NCBI RefSeq assembly: GCF_010667655.1
Contig: NZ_WHZU01000006.1
Location: 62,001 to 126,000 of the forward strand
Origin: Bifidobacterium saimiriisciurei
GTDB lineage: Bacteria; Actinomycetota; Actinomycetes; Actinomycetales; Bifidobacteriaceae
Length of the DNA: 64,000 nt
Direction of reading: 5' to 3'
Under the pieces are notes generated by a model, which ran no database searches, had not been told where the DNA came from, and worked only from the letters and a program-made list of their open reading frames with translations. Within the stretch, counting starts at the first letter, position 1. The number at the start of each line of letters is the position of its first letter. Both the position numbers and the translations under genes were made by a program. Below are positions 17,367 through 27,610 of the stretch, piece after piece.

Positions 17367-18320
17367 TTAGTTAGAGTTGCACCTTTCTATATATGCGAAT
17401 TTATTGGCATCGATGATAAACGTCTTTCGATCATTCTTCGCCATGACATCAAGAATGATTCCGGCGATGATAAGCAGCAGTCCGGTAATTACCAACATGA
17501 CTGCGCCAATGAGGGTGGGGAAGTGCAGGACCAGACCGGTTTTGGCGAATTCGTAGGTTACGCCGCCGCACAAGATGAGACCGATAATGCCGATGAGCAA
17601 GCCCAAGCCTCCGAAAAATGGCAGCGGCTTGTACTCGCGGATCATACGGAAAATCGTGCTCATGACCTTGATGCCATCGCCAACGGTGTCGAGTTTGCTG
17701 ACGGATCCTTCAGGTCGGTCTCGGTATTGGATTGGCATCTCAAATAGACGGAGGTTGTTGTTCAGTGAGTGGATGGTCATTTCGGTTTCCACTTCAAAAC
17801 CGCGAGACAGTACCGGATAGGTCTTTACGAAGGTAAATGAGAACGCTCGATATCCGGTCATGATATCGGTGACCTGTGCGTCAAACAGATGGTTGATTGA
17901 GCCTCGTACAAGACGATTGCCGAAATTATGGAATGGTCGCTTGTTCTCCTGGAAATATGTAGAGCTGAGACGATCACCAATGACCATGTCATAGCCATCA
18001 AGAATTTTGGCGACCATGTCAGGCGCGTCGTCGGCGGGGTAGGTGTCGTCACCATCCGCCATCACGTATACATCAGCGTCGATATCCTCAAACATAGCTC
18101 GGATGACGTTGCCCTTGCCCTGCCGAGGCTCCTTGCGGACGATGGCTCCTTCGGACTCAGCTATTTCTGCAGTCCGATCGGTGGAATTATTGTCATAGAC
18201 ATATATGACCGAACTCGGTAATGCCTTACGAAAATCCCGGACCACTTTACCGATGGTTACTTCCTCGTTGTAGCAGGGTAAGAGCACGGCTATCGAAGAA
18301 TTCGAATGGTTGATAGGCAT
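17367..18320 (-). CDS. membrane-anchored GT2 glycosyltransferase (DPM1/CsbB-like)
   Basis: About 317 residues. A cytoplasmic GT-A domain comes first (LLPCYNEEVTIGKVVRDF; DNNSTDRTAE; DXD-like ADGDDTYPADD; TGYRAFS), then two membrane helices (about residues 230-255 and 265-290). This layout is that of enzymes that load a sugar onto polyprenyl phosphate, such as DPM1, CsbB and GacI. It lies beside YfhO- and DUF2142-type proteins, the expected users of such lipid-linked sugars. ATG 18320 is chosen; a GTG at 18329 is also in frame and neither has a clear ribosome site. Confidence 0.87.
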   Translation of the reverse strand: MPINHSNSSIAVLLPCYNEEVTIGKVVRDFRKALPSSVIYVYDNNSTDRTAEIAESEGAIVRKEPRQGKGNVIRAMFEDIDADVYVMADGDDTYPADDAPDMVAKILDGYDMVIGDRLSSTYFQENKRPFHNFGNRLVRGSINHLFDAQVTDIMTGYRAFSFTFVKTYPVLSRGFEVETEMTIHSLNNNLRLFEMPIQYRDRPEGSVSKLDTVGDGIKVMSTIFRMIREYKPLPFFGGLGLLIGIIGLILCGGVTYEFAKTGLVLHFPTLIGAVMLVITGLLLIIAGIILDVMAKNDRKTFIIDANKFAYIERCNSN

Positions 18321-18572
18321 GTATGCCACTATAGTCCGATACTGACCGACAAAGTTTTTCTGCTCTCCTACTTTGCCGGCACCTCTAAATAATGTCTAGC
18401 CAATGAACCTATATCTTTAAGGAATAGTGCGTGATTCAGTTGGGGGAATTAGCTACGATTTCAATTGTCTGTTATCGAAATTGCAGAATAGGGGTTATGG
18501 TTTGCAAGTAGCCTGTTGCAGGCAGACATGTCTTTTGCATCGCAGGGAGCGAGAAACAGGGAAAAGAGGAAC

Positions 18573-19871
18573 ATGGATTCCACAATTGGAATTACTGATT
18601 ATCGGTGTTCGGGAAAGTCACTATCCGCATGGAGTAGATTCGTCCGCACTTTATATTCCCAAAAAATCGTTGTTGGATATCTGCTGATTACTTGGGTGAC
18701 AGGCATTCTGCTTGTCTTCTTCGATATCAATCCTTCTCGCCCAGATGAGGCTGATCACTGGAATCGAGTAATTAGCATCCTTCAGGGGCATTGGATTGCG
18801 CAGTCAGACCCTTCAGGCTCCGGTAATTATGGATTGATAAAAGGGGATAGGTCTTTTGTGGCCTTTAATAATACGGCGATTAATTCGCCGTACACTTATT
18901 GGCCTAGTCTATTATCAGGGGGACACTATCGTCTGGCTTCCGTCCTGACATTGTTGTTATGTTCGTTGATGATTGCTGTTGCGATTTACTTAGCAGGGGA
19001 TTGGGGAAACGTTATTTTTGCTGTAGCGATTCTTCCGACCACGTTAATTAGTATGACATTTCCGACTTCGGATGCCGTATCTAACGCAACCGCATTCCTC
19101 TATATTGGAGCCGTTTTATATTGCTGGCAGAAGAAAGTTAATACGTGGGGACGAATACTACTGCTCACACTTGTCGGGTTTTGCCTCGGACAGGCAAAAG
19201 TGACAAGCAATGTCTTGATTCTTTTGCTTATACCATTGTTTTTCGTTGGACCGAAGTTTGATTGGCGTGTTTTGATACCGTTTGTCGCTTCACCTCTTTC
19301 GTACCTTTTCTGGTCAAAGCAGATAAGTGCGATTCCTCCCAGTGCGGTTATCACTGTGAAGCAATACCATGTTGCATTGGCTGAGATCGTTTCAAATCCG
19401 GGGAAGACTATCCAGTCCTTGCTGGTTACTTTCGTTAACCCAATGGATATGGTGAAAGATCCATTAAATACGGCAAGAAACATTCAATTCGCAACTGGAT
19501 CGGGTAATACCCAATTGCCGTGGACGGTTATGTTGCCTGTATTTATTGCGGTGTTTTTGATTTTCACTGTTGAAATTCCGGCATGTGGTTTTCTTCAAAA
19601 AGGTATTACGCTAGGAACCGTAGTTGCTTTTTACGCTGTAACTGTTGTCGGAATGATTGCTTCGTGGGGGAATCCGGTGCCCGGAGGCTATGCAGGAGGA
19701 TTGCAGAACCGATATTTCATCCCGATGCTTCCTTTGTTAGGGTTGCTTCTTCCTGCTTTTGGGCTCAAAGTTGATAACAAGAAAAAAGCTTGGTTGTTTA
19801 TTTGGTGTTGCATCATATGGACGTACGTGGGTCTGTTGATTGCTCATCTTATGAGCTGGCCTGTACGGTGA
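18573..19871 (+). CDS. DUF2142-like polytopic membrane protein, putative GT-C enzyme
   Basis: 432 residues with about ten hydrophobic segments. After the first membrane helix comes INPSRPDEADHW, the acidic first-loop motif characteristic of DUF2142 and related GT-C proteins. A late loop has NPVPGGYAGGLQNRYFIPMLPLLGL, also family-like. Family members are found in wall-glycan and capsule loci and are thought to transfer sugars outside the membrane. ATG 18573 follows AAGAGGA. GC is clearly lower than in the next gene, rmlB. It is divergent from the GT2 at 17367-18320. The DUF assignment is from motif memory and moderate. Confidence 0.78.
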   Translation: MDSTIGITDYRCSGKSLSAWSRFVRTLYSQKIVVGYLLITWVTGILLVFFDINPSRPDEADHWNRVISILQGHWIAQSDPSGSGNYGLIKGDRSFVAFNNTAINSPYTYWPSLLSGGHYRLASVLTLLLCSLMIAVAIYLAGDWGNVIFAVAILPTTLISMTFPTSDAVSNATAFLYIGAVLYCWQKKVNTWGRILLLTLVGFCLGQAKVTSNVLILLLIPLFFVGPKFDWRVLIPFVASPLSYLFWSKQISAIPPSAVITVKQYHVALAEIVSNPGKTIQSLLVTFVNPMDMVKDPLNTARNIQFATGSGNTQLPWTVMLPVFIAVFLIFTVEIPACGFLQKGITLGTVVAFYAVTVVGMIASWGNPVPGGYAGGLQNRYFIPMLPLLGLLLPAFGLKVDNKKKAWLFIWCCIIWTYVGLLIAHLMSWPVR

Positions 19872-19899
19872 GCGTAACGATTGTTGGCCAGCTCTATAA

Positions 19900-20979
<1,080 letters not shown>

Positions 20980-20996
20980 TCGACTAATCCCTTCCG

Positions 20997-21048
20997 GCTC
21001 CCCCACGAATGGTGGGGGAGCTGTCTGCTTTCAGCAGACTGAGGGGGC
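20997..21048. repeat. CTCCCCC-type intergenic repeat hairpin
   Basis: GCTCCCCCAC and complement around GAATG, then a second small stem GTCTGCT/AGCAGAC, then GAGGGGG. It belongs to the same family as the elements at 48488, 50419 and 50578. It sits between rmlB and rmlCD. Confidence 0.65.
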
Positions 21049-21123
21049 GTACGCAGATGTACGGCAAGTCATGTGCGCATCACATGACTTATAACGATGC
21101 ATAACGACGAACGAGGAGCAATC

Positions 21124-22578
21124 ATGGCATTTGAATTCGAGAAGGAACTGAAGGTCACCGAGACCAACATCCCCGGTCTGCTGGTGTTCGACCTGCCGGT
21201 GCACGGTGACAACCGCGGATGGTTCAAGGAGAACTGGCAGCGTGCGAAGATGACCGCGCTTGGCCTGCCGGACTTCGGACCGGTGCAGAACAACATCTCC
21301 TTCAACGCGAAGAAGGGCGTGACCCGCGGCATCCACGCCGAACCGTGGGACAAGTACATCTCCATCGCCACCGGTGAGATCTTCGGTGCGTGGGTGGACC
21401 TTCGCCCGGGCGAGACGTTCGGACAGGTGTTCACCACGCGTCTCGACCCGAGCCGCGCGATTTACGTGCCGCGTGGCGTGGGCAACAGCTTCCAGGCGCT
21501 TGAGGACGGCACCGCGTACACGTATCTGGTGAACGCGCACTGGAGCCTCGAGCAGAAGAAGACCTACACGTTCGTGAACCTCGCCGACCCGGAGCTCAAC
21601 ATCCAGTGGCCGATTCCGCTGGAGGAGTCCGAGCGAAGCGAAGCCGACCTGCACCATCCGATGCTCAAGGACGCCAAGCCGATGGCCCCGAAGCGCACGC
21701 TCGTGACCGGCTGCAACGGCCAGCTCGGCCACGCCATCCGTGCATACGCCGAGGTCCACAACCTGCAGGGCTTCGAATACACCGACATCGACGAGTTCGA
21801 CTTCTCCGACCCGGCCGCATACGAGGCCTACGACTGGAGCCTCTACGGCACCATCATTAACGCCGGGGCCTACACGGCCGTCGACAAGGCCGAGACCGCC
21901 GAAGGCCGTCCGGTCGCATGGAAGGCCAACGCCCAGGGCCCGGCCCTGCTCGCCAAGGTGGCCAAGGAGCACAACCTCACGCTCGTGCACATCAGCTCCG
22001 ACTACGTGTTCGACGGCACCGCCGAAGAGCACGACGAGACCGAGGCGTTCGCTCCGCTCGGCGTGTACGGCCAGACCAAGGCCGCCGGCGACATCGCCGT
22101 GGCCAACGCGCCGAAGCACTACATCCTGCGTTCCAGCTGGGTGATCGGCGAAGGCCACAACTTCGTGAAGACCATGATGATGCTTTCCAACCGCGTGGCC
22201 GATGCCGACGACGCCCTGAACCAGGTGACCGTCGTCGACGACCAGCTGGGCCGACTCACGTTCACCAAGGACATGGCCGAGGCCATCTTCGCGCTGCTCG
22301 ACGGCAACGCCGAATACGGCACCTACAACCTCACCGGCTCCGGCGCTGTGAAGAGCTGGGCCGAGATCGCCGCCGCCGTGTTCGACCAGACCAACGGCAA
22401 CGGCGACAAGGTCAAGCCGATCTCCACCGCCGAGTACTTCAAGAACGCGAAGAACCCGGTCAGCCCCCGTCCGGTGCACTCCGCCCTGAACCTCGCCAAG
22501 ATCGAGGCCGCCGGCTACAAGCCCGCCGACTGGGAGGAATCCCTCAAGGCATACGTGGTCAAGGAACTGGGGGAGTAG
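21124..22578 (+). CDS. rmlCD: fused dTDP-4-dehydrorhamnose 3,5-epimerase / dTDP-4-dehydrorhamnose reductase
   Basis: 484 residues joining the last two steps of dTDP-L-rhamnose synthesis. The RmlC-type cupin occupies about residues 1-170 (NNISFNAKKGVTRGIHAEPW with the catalytic His near residue 71; YVPRGVGNSFQAL). The RmlD-type reductase occupies about 190-484 (TGCNGQLG; NAGAYTAVDKAE; SSDYVFDG; YGQTK; LRSSWVIGEG). The start at 21124 is set by GAGGAGC; a longer frame to 21097 is unsupported. A fusion may channel the labile intermediate. It follows rmlB, while rmlA lies 8 kb away. Confidence 0.95.
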   Translation: MAFEFEKELKVTETNIPGLLVFDLPVHGDNRGWFKENWQRAKMTALGLPDFGPVQNNISFNAKKGVTRGIHAEPWDKYISIATGEIFGAWVDLRPGETFGQVFTTRLDPSRAIYVPRGVGNSFQALEDGTAYTYLVNAHWSLEQKKTYTFVNLADPELNIQWPIPLEESERSEADLHHPMLKDAKPMAPKRTLVTGCNGQLGHAIRAYAEVHNLQGFEYTDIDEFDFSDPAAYEAYDWSLYGTIINAGAYTAVDKAETAEGRPVAWKANAQGPALLAKVAKEHNLTLVHISSDYVFDGTAEEHDETEAFAPLGVYGQTKAAGDIAVANAPKHYILRSSWVIGEGHNFVKTMMMLSNRVADADDALNQVTVVDDQLGRLTFTKDMAEAIFALLDGNAEYGTYNLTGSGAVKSWAEIAAAVFDQTNGNGDKVKPISTAEYFKNAKNPVSPRPVHSALNLAKIEAAGYKPADWEESLKAYVVKELGE

Positions 22579-22600
22579 AAGATAATTCTTTTCTTATGCA

Positions 22601-22639
22601 AGTGTGCCATCCGGCGAGCTATTCGCCGGATGGCACACT
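22601..22639. terminator. bidirectional terminator, 17-bp stem
   Basis: Perfect stem AGTGTGCCATCCGGCGA and complement around GCTAT, between convergent rmlCD and the DUF5648-like fragment. T-runs are weak on both sides. Confidence 0.65.
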
Positions 22640-22672
22640 AGTTTCAGCGGAGAAGAACCGAACCCGGCTAAG

Positions 22673-23047
22673 TCAGATTCCTCTCCAGGCTATGTTCTCG
22701 CCTCTCCATCCAATATGACTGAGCTTGTTGTATTCGACTTTACTGAGGGTGTAGAGGTGTTCATTACCGCCGTTGCCTTTGCTGTTACGCATTGTAAAAC
22801 GGGTCGGATTGTATAGACGGTATACCGTTACTCCATGATTGGCGTTTGGCGGGAATGCATACCAAGCGATGCCTTCGTTCTTCCATCCCATTTTGCGAAC
22901 AAGATGGTTGTGTTCCGCGGCGCTTGCAGTCCAGTTATGGTTACCGGTGCGTCTATCAAGTTCACGATAGATTGGGACGGCCCCAGGAGTGCCAGCCTCT
23001 ACACTTTGGAACGAAACATGCTCATGAATATGTTTGCCCACGAACAC
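22673..23047 (-). CDS. orphan DUF5648-like repeat protein, probably a truncated remnant
   Basis: 124 codons from a GTG at 23047. The product contains about two DUF5648-like repeats (IYRELDRRTGNHNWTASAAEHNHLVRKMGWKNEGIAWY; VYRLYNP...NEHLYTLSKVEYNKLSHIGWRGENIAW). No signal peptide or membrane segment is present, although every other repeat protein here is secreted. The frame stays open upstream to a stop near 23090 without any Met and reads like the inside of a longer protein. There is no clear ribosome site. It is likely the tail of a decayed gene, 73 bp beyond the stop of the similar subtilase. A short expressed protein cannot be excluded. Confidence 0.6.
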   Translation of the reverse strand: MFVGKHIHEHVSFQSVEAGTPGAVPIYRELDRRTGNHNWTASAAEHNHLVRKMGWKNEGIAWYAFPPNANHGVTVYRLYNPTRFTMRNSKGNGGNEHLYTLSKVEYNKLSHIGWRGENIAWRGI

Positions 23048-23120
23048 GGTGACTGGGCGGTCTGTTGCTTTGTTTGCCGTAGTGGGTAGTCAAATAGATT
23101 CAACGCACTTGTAGTTAATG

Positions 23121-25415
23121 CTATTCGGTGCTGTACCAGACGATGCCTTCCTTCCGCCAGTCCTGGGTGCCGCGCACGTTGTACTCGTGCAGGCTCGACG
23201 TGTAGAAGTGCTCCTTGTTGCGGTCGTTGTACAGGCGGTAGATCGGACGGCCCGACCTGCCGCCGCTGTGCCAGGCGACGCCCTCGTACCTCCACCCCTG
23301 CCGCACGTTCGCGTCGCGCTCGTACGCCGACATCGTGAAGTGGTGCTGCTTGATGCCGTTGTGGTACAGGCGGTACACCGGGGAGCCCGTCCCGGCCGCC
23401 GCGGCCCTGCCGAGCACGCCCTCGTACTTCCAGCCGCGCTGGACCAGCGTCCTCATCTCGCCGGCGCTGGCCGTGTAGTGATGCACGTTCGCGCCCGAAT
23501 GATACAAACGATAAATCTCAGGACCAGATGACATTGCCGAAGAATCTACCTTCACCGTATACGGGATTTTCATCGTCGTATCGTCATCGGCGTCCTTGCT
23601 GCTGTTCCGACCGTAGGCGGTGATGGTCAGGGTCTTGTTCGCGGTCTTCGAGATATTGGAATAGTCCACGTCCTTGGTAAGCGTCAACGTTCCCGCACCA
23701 TTCTTCGAGGCCGTGACGGCACCGGAGAATGCGCCGGACGTGACGGCACCGCCCATGACGGCACGAATCTTCACCTTGCCGCCAATCGTGGCCCCATGCA
23801 AATTCGACCATGTCGAGCCGCCATCTGTCGAATACTGTACGGACGAAATCGTGGCCTTCGGCTGGTTCTTCGTCACGGCCGCATACGCGTCGACCATGCC
23901 GGCTCCGCGATACTCCTTGCCGTCGGTCGGTGCCGAAAGCTGCTTGTAGTTGGCCTGCTTGAACAGCTGGGCCTTGATCTGCGCGGCCGTGTACTCGGGG
24001 TGAATGCCCTTGATGAGCGATGCCACGCCTGCCACATGCGGCGCCGCCATCGACGTGCCGGTGGACCACCCCCATCCTCCGTCGGAATTAATACCAATTT
24101 CTACAGGATAGGCAGAGGCAATATCTGTTCCCGGAGCAGCAATAGCTATCGTGTTGGCCCCATAGTTAGACCCCTCGTTGCGTGATAATGTACCGTCAAC
24201 ATTTCGCTGAACATTAGAGACAGCGATTACACCAGGTAACGACGAAAAAAGAGATTTGCCACCTTTGACTGGACGATTTGGAATAGGGAATCCGGTGTCA
24301 TTGGGACTATAGGAATCTACAGAGATATTATCGAGATCATCTCCGTTGTTCATTGCGCTAGCAATGAGTAAAATGTCGTTGCTTTGTGCATATTCCACAA
24401 CGCGACGGACCACTTCGTATCCTGCAGCCTGCGTTGGAGCATTGGGCACCCAGTAAATCCAAGGATCTACGCTAGTGCTAGCGTTTACGATGGGGATGTG
24501 ATGGACAACAGCCCAATATAATCCGCAAACTGCGTATTCCGGGTAGATGTAGTTGTGGTATGTATCCCTGATGTTTGCTAGTTTAGCCTGAGGATTCACG
24601 CTATTTTCATAGGTAAAACCCCACCAAGTTGAGTTGTATGTTTTTCCTGCTATAGTACCGGCAACATGGGTGCCATGATAGAAGTTATTACGATTGTCAC
24701 CCATTATGTCGTATTTTACTTGGTTTCTCTTATCAGGATCACTGTCTGGAATGCCATTGGTGATGCACGATGTAGAAGATTCGACATCAATTTGGCCAAT
24801 GAGATCTTCCTGATTCTCATCGATGCCGGAATCCATAACTCCGACCGTTACCGGACTTAGTCTGACGTCATCTTTGATTACTTTTTTAGCTTTATCGCCG
24901 CCGATGATTTTGATGCCCCAAAGGCCTTCCTCATATGTTTTGATTTTACGAATTATCTCCAATTTCTTGGTGCCTTCGAAAGCATCCTCGCCATACGTGG
25001 ATACGCCGCTTTGCAGCACGTTTTCGTCGGAACGCACCGAGGACTGGCGCGTGTCACCGACCGAATGCAGCGCGATGCCGTTTCTGGCGGCCGCAGCCGC
25101 GTAATCCTTGGCAAATGACTTGCTGGCGGCCTGCACGAAGAACGAACCGAACTGAGGATAGGATGCCAGCACGGTTGCGCCGGAACTCTCCTGCTGTGCG
25201 ACTGTGGCCACCAGGTTCTTCGCCCGCGTCATCGTCGACGAGCCGGCGTGCTCGTCCGCCAGATTGATGGCGTAGTTGCGTATCGCGTCCTCGCTCCATT
25301 CCGGAGACACCAACGGGGATGATGCTGCGGAAGCGGACGTCGTCGCCACCGCGAAACCGCTGAATATCATGACTGCGGCCGTTGCCGCGCCTATGATTCG
25401 TTTGCCGATATCCAT
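23121..25415 (-). CDS. secreted S8 subtilisin-like protease with C-terminal DUF5648-like repeats
   Basis: 764 residues. A signal peptide spans about 1-30. The S8 catalytic domain spans about 185-510, with the complete triad Asp195 (VGVMDSGID), His247 (FYHGTHVAGT) and Ser455 (GTSMAAPHVAG), and oxyanion Asn near 356. A beta-rich region (about 520-625) leads to three DUF5648-like repeats (about 632-764), nearly the same as those of the GH25 lysozyme. AGGGAAGAG precedes ATG 25415. Both ends are GC-rich while the middle of the catalytic domain (about 24100-24950) is clearly AT-richer, pointing to a recombined gene. The likely role is surface protein processing or degradation; the substrate is unknown. 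Confidence 0.93.
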   Translation of the reverse strand: MDIGKRIIGAATAAVMIFSGFAVATTSASAASSPLVSPEWSEDAIRNYAINLADEHAGSSTMTRAKNLVATVAQQESSGATVLASYPQFGSFFVQAASKSFAKDYAAAAARNGIALHSVGDTRQSSVRSDENVLQSGVSTYGEDAFEGTKKLEIIRKIKTYEEGLWGIKIIGGDKAKKVIKDDVRLSPVTVGVMDSGIDENQEDLIGQIDVESSTSCITNGIPDSDPDKRNQVKYDIMGDNRNNFYHGTHVAGTIAGKTYNSTWWGFTYENSVNPQAKLANIRDTYHNYIYPEYAVCGLYWAVVHHIPIVNASTSVDPWIYWVPNAPTQAAGYEVVRRVVEYAQSNDILLIASAMNNGDDLDNISVDSYSPNDTGFPIPNRPVKGGKSLFSSLPGVIAVSNVQRNVDGTLSRNEGSNYGANTIAIAAPGTDIASAYPVEIGINSDGGWGWSTGTSMAAPHVAGVASLIKGIHPEYTAAQIKAQLFKQANYKQLSAPTDGKEYRGAGMVDAYAAVTKNQPKATISSVQYSTDGGSTWSNLHGATIGGKVKIRAVMGGAVTSGAFSGAVTASKNGAGTLTLTKDVDYSNISKTANKTLTITAYGRNSSKDADDDTTMKIPYTVKVDSSAMSSGPEIYRLYHSGANVHHYTASAGEMRTLVQRGWKYEGVLGRAAAAGTGSPVYRLYHNGIKQHHFTMSAYERDANVRQGWRYEGVAWHSGGRSGRPIYRLYNDRNKEHFYTSSLHEYNVRGTQDWRKEGIVWYSTE

Positions 25416-25896
25416 GCTCTTCCCTCTTTTCTCCTATGACAGCAGAACCCTCCTCTTCGAGGGCGCTAGATATCAGCTTACTCCCTATATTTCGTGACGA
25501 AAGTACAAATGACGACGGTAGGATATTCATGTGTGTCTTATTGATGAATACAGTTCTGACTATTTATCAACCCATTTGGATTTTTCTTTAAAACAAAAAG
25601 AATGAAAAGAACCCTCACTTTATTGAGAATGGTCTCTTCTTCTGTAAGCAGTATCTTGAAGCTATTCCTGAACTGTTGGCGAAATTGGGTCGATATCTCT
25701 TATTGACAAGAATGATGAGAATAAGGCATAAAGTAATTGGAAAGCATACTACGCCAGAGGTTTAGCCGATGAATATAAGCCGCGAGAAGCTATGGAGAAT
25801 GACTTTGTGAGTGTTAGTGTTGCATGCCGGGAGGCAATGTTCCATTTTTTTGAGGGGGCAAGAGATTTCATATGGTCACAATCGGTGCTTAAGGTT
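25416..25896. other. AT-rich intergenic region with a possible decayed reading frame
   Basis: 481 bp between the flippase stop and the subtilase start, both on minus. On plus, a 55-codon frame (about 25580-25763) without a start codon reads like protein (FIENGLFFCKQYLEAIPELL). It may be a gene relic; the family was not recognised. The subtilase promoter must also be here. Confidence 0.35.
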
Positions 25897-27333
25897 TTAC
25901 TGCTTTAGTAGTTCCTTCGGTATGCTCACAACCTTTGCTGTTGCCATAACCCCGATGTATACGGCATACGCCGCTGCATACAGTCCGGCGAGCGCGAACA
26001 GATTGGTGGTGTGCAGGACGGTGGAGAACAGGATACGGACAATCGCCCACAATGTGATAGCGCCGATTACCGCAATACTTACTTTGCCTGTGATGAGGCT
26101 GCCTGTCTTGCGAATGACCGCACAGTACGAGGCAATCATTGTCAACAGCGTAGAGCACATGCTTGCGGCGGCGATCCACGTGATTCCGCCGAATTTACCC
26201 GCGACGATGAACAGCGGAATCACCACGACGAGTGACACAATGGACAACACATCGGAGAAGCGGTTGGAAGCGAAGTTCGTGTGCACCATGTTGAGCAATA
26301 CGGTCATGCCCATGAAAAAGCTGGACATGGATAGGCAACTCAACGCGGGTGCAGCTACGGCAAAGTCTGCATGATAGAAGGAGACAAGCAGGTTCTCGCT
26401 GCTGGCGGAGATGACTACCGGGATCGGCAGTATGAATACGGCGATGAGCAGCAGGAATTCCTTGACCCGGCTGATGGCGGTATCGGTATCATGTTCGCCG
26501 ATTGCTTTGGCCACCACAGGCAGGATGATGGTGAAGAACGCGGTCATCAAATAGTACGAAAGCTTGCCGAAATTCACGGCACCTGTATAGTAACCGGTCA
26601 TTGAGGCGGGCTCGACCACGGACTTTACCACAAGGGTGTCCATGCTGAGTACCAGCGAAACCACGATGAAGAACACTGAGAAACTCAGCGTGTTATGAGC
26701 GACCGTACCGAAACGGATTTTCTCGCCGCCGGTGGAATGCAGTTCGCTGCGATGCCGAATCAGGGACAGACATCCAAGAATAATGCAGAACAGCAGGGCC
26801 AGCAGGTATCCGATTTCCACGCCGGCAACAGGGTCGTTCTTGAACACGAAGATAATCAGTGGAATTACCGACAGTTTTGCGATGGGATAGATGGTGCTGA
26901 TGAGGGCGCTAGTGCTGAATCGTTGGATGCCTTCGTTGATGCCCAGAAGAAGAACATACATGCCATTGGCCGGCACGAGGAATGCAGCGATACGGAAGTA
27001 GAAATCCAGCGAGGAATCGTTGAGCACTGTACCGAACAGCGGGGCGCCGAAGAAGTTGATGGCGAAGAACACCAGCACCAGCAGCAGTTGGAACATGATG
27101 CTCTTGCGGATTACGTCGCCGATGTTAAAGCGCCGCATCGAAATTTCCTTCGACAGCGACTGCCTGGCGCCGTTAGATAGGAACATGTATTCGAAGTCCA
27201 GCACAGTCATAATCGTGCCGACGATGCCGTAGCTTGCGGCGGGCATTGTATTGCCAAGGAAATAATGAATCACGTATCCAGCAACGAAGAACACGATATT
27301 GCTGATTAGATTCAGTACAAGACCTTTGCGCAT
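25897..27333 (-). CDS. wzx: polysaccharide flippase (Wzx-like, MOP superfamily)
   Basis: 478 residues with about twelve to fourteen membrane segments and the family N-terminus (RKGLVLNLISNIVFFVAGYVIHYFLGNTMPAASYGIVGTI). Such proteins flip lipid-linked sugars or repeat units across the membrane. ATG 27333 is used; TTG 27342 is also in frame. GC is lower than in the rml genes. It is divergent from the epimerase gene. Because the locus also carries Wzm/Wzt, this flippase may serve side-chain sugars rather than the main chain (inference). Confidence 0.9.
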   Translation of the reverse strand: MRKGLVLNLISNIVFFVAGYVIHYFLGNTMPAASYGIVGTIMTVLDFEYMFLSNGARQSLSKEISMRRFNIGDVIRKSIMFQLLLVLVFFAINFFGAPLFGTVLNDSSLDFYFRIAAFLVPANGMYVLLLGINEGIQRFSTSALISTIYPIAKLSVIPLIIFVFKNDPVAGVEIGYLLALLFCIILGCLSLIRHRSELHSTGGEKIRFGTVAHNTLSFSVFFIVVSLVLSMDTLVVKSVVEPASMTGYYTGAVNFGKLSYYLMTAFFTIILPVVAKAIGEHDTDTAISRVKEFLLLIAVFILPIPVVISASSENLLVSFYHADFAVAAPALSCLSMSSFFMGMTVLLNMVHTNFASNRFSDVLSIVSLVVVIPLFIVAGKFGGITWIAAASMCSTLLTMIASYCAVIRKTGSLITGKVSIAVIGAITLWAIVRILFSTVLHTTNLFALAGLYAAAYAVYIGVMATAKVVSIPKELLKQ

Positions 27334-27610
27334 AGCAAACAAACATCCTCAGACCATAGTTGTGTGTGAGCGACATCAGTCTAGCAGAAGATTTTACGGT
27401 ATGTGGAAGTGCATGATGTCAGGTTTAAGAAGGGTTTAAGGATGTTTGAACCTGCTAATTTCTGTACTATATCCTTCGATACACCCACCTCGGTAACATG
27501 GATTAATGCATTAGTTTGAAGAACATATTTGGTGGTTATACCGAATATCAAACTCATGTTCAAAAGGTTGTAAAGACCGTCAAGGGAAGTGCCTGTCAGG
27601 AGGTCATGCG

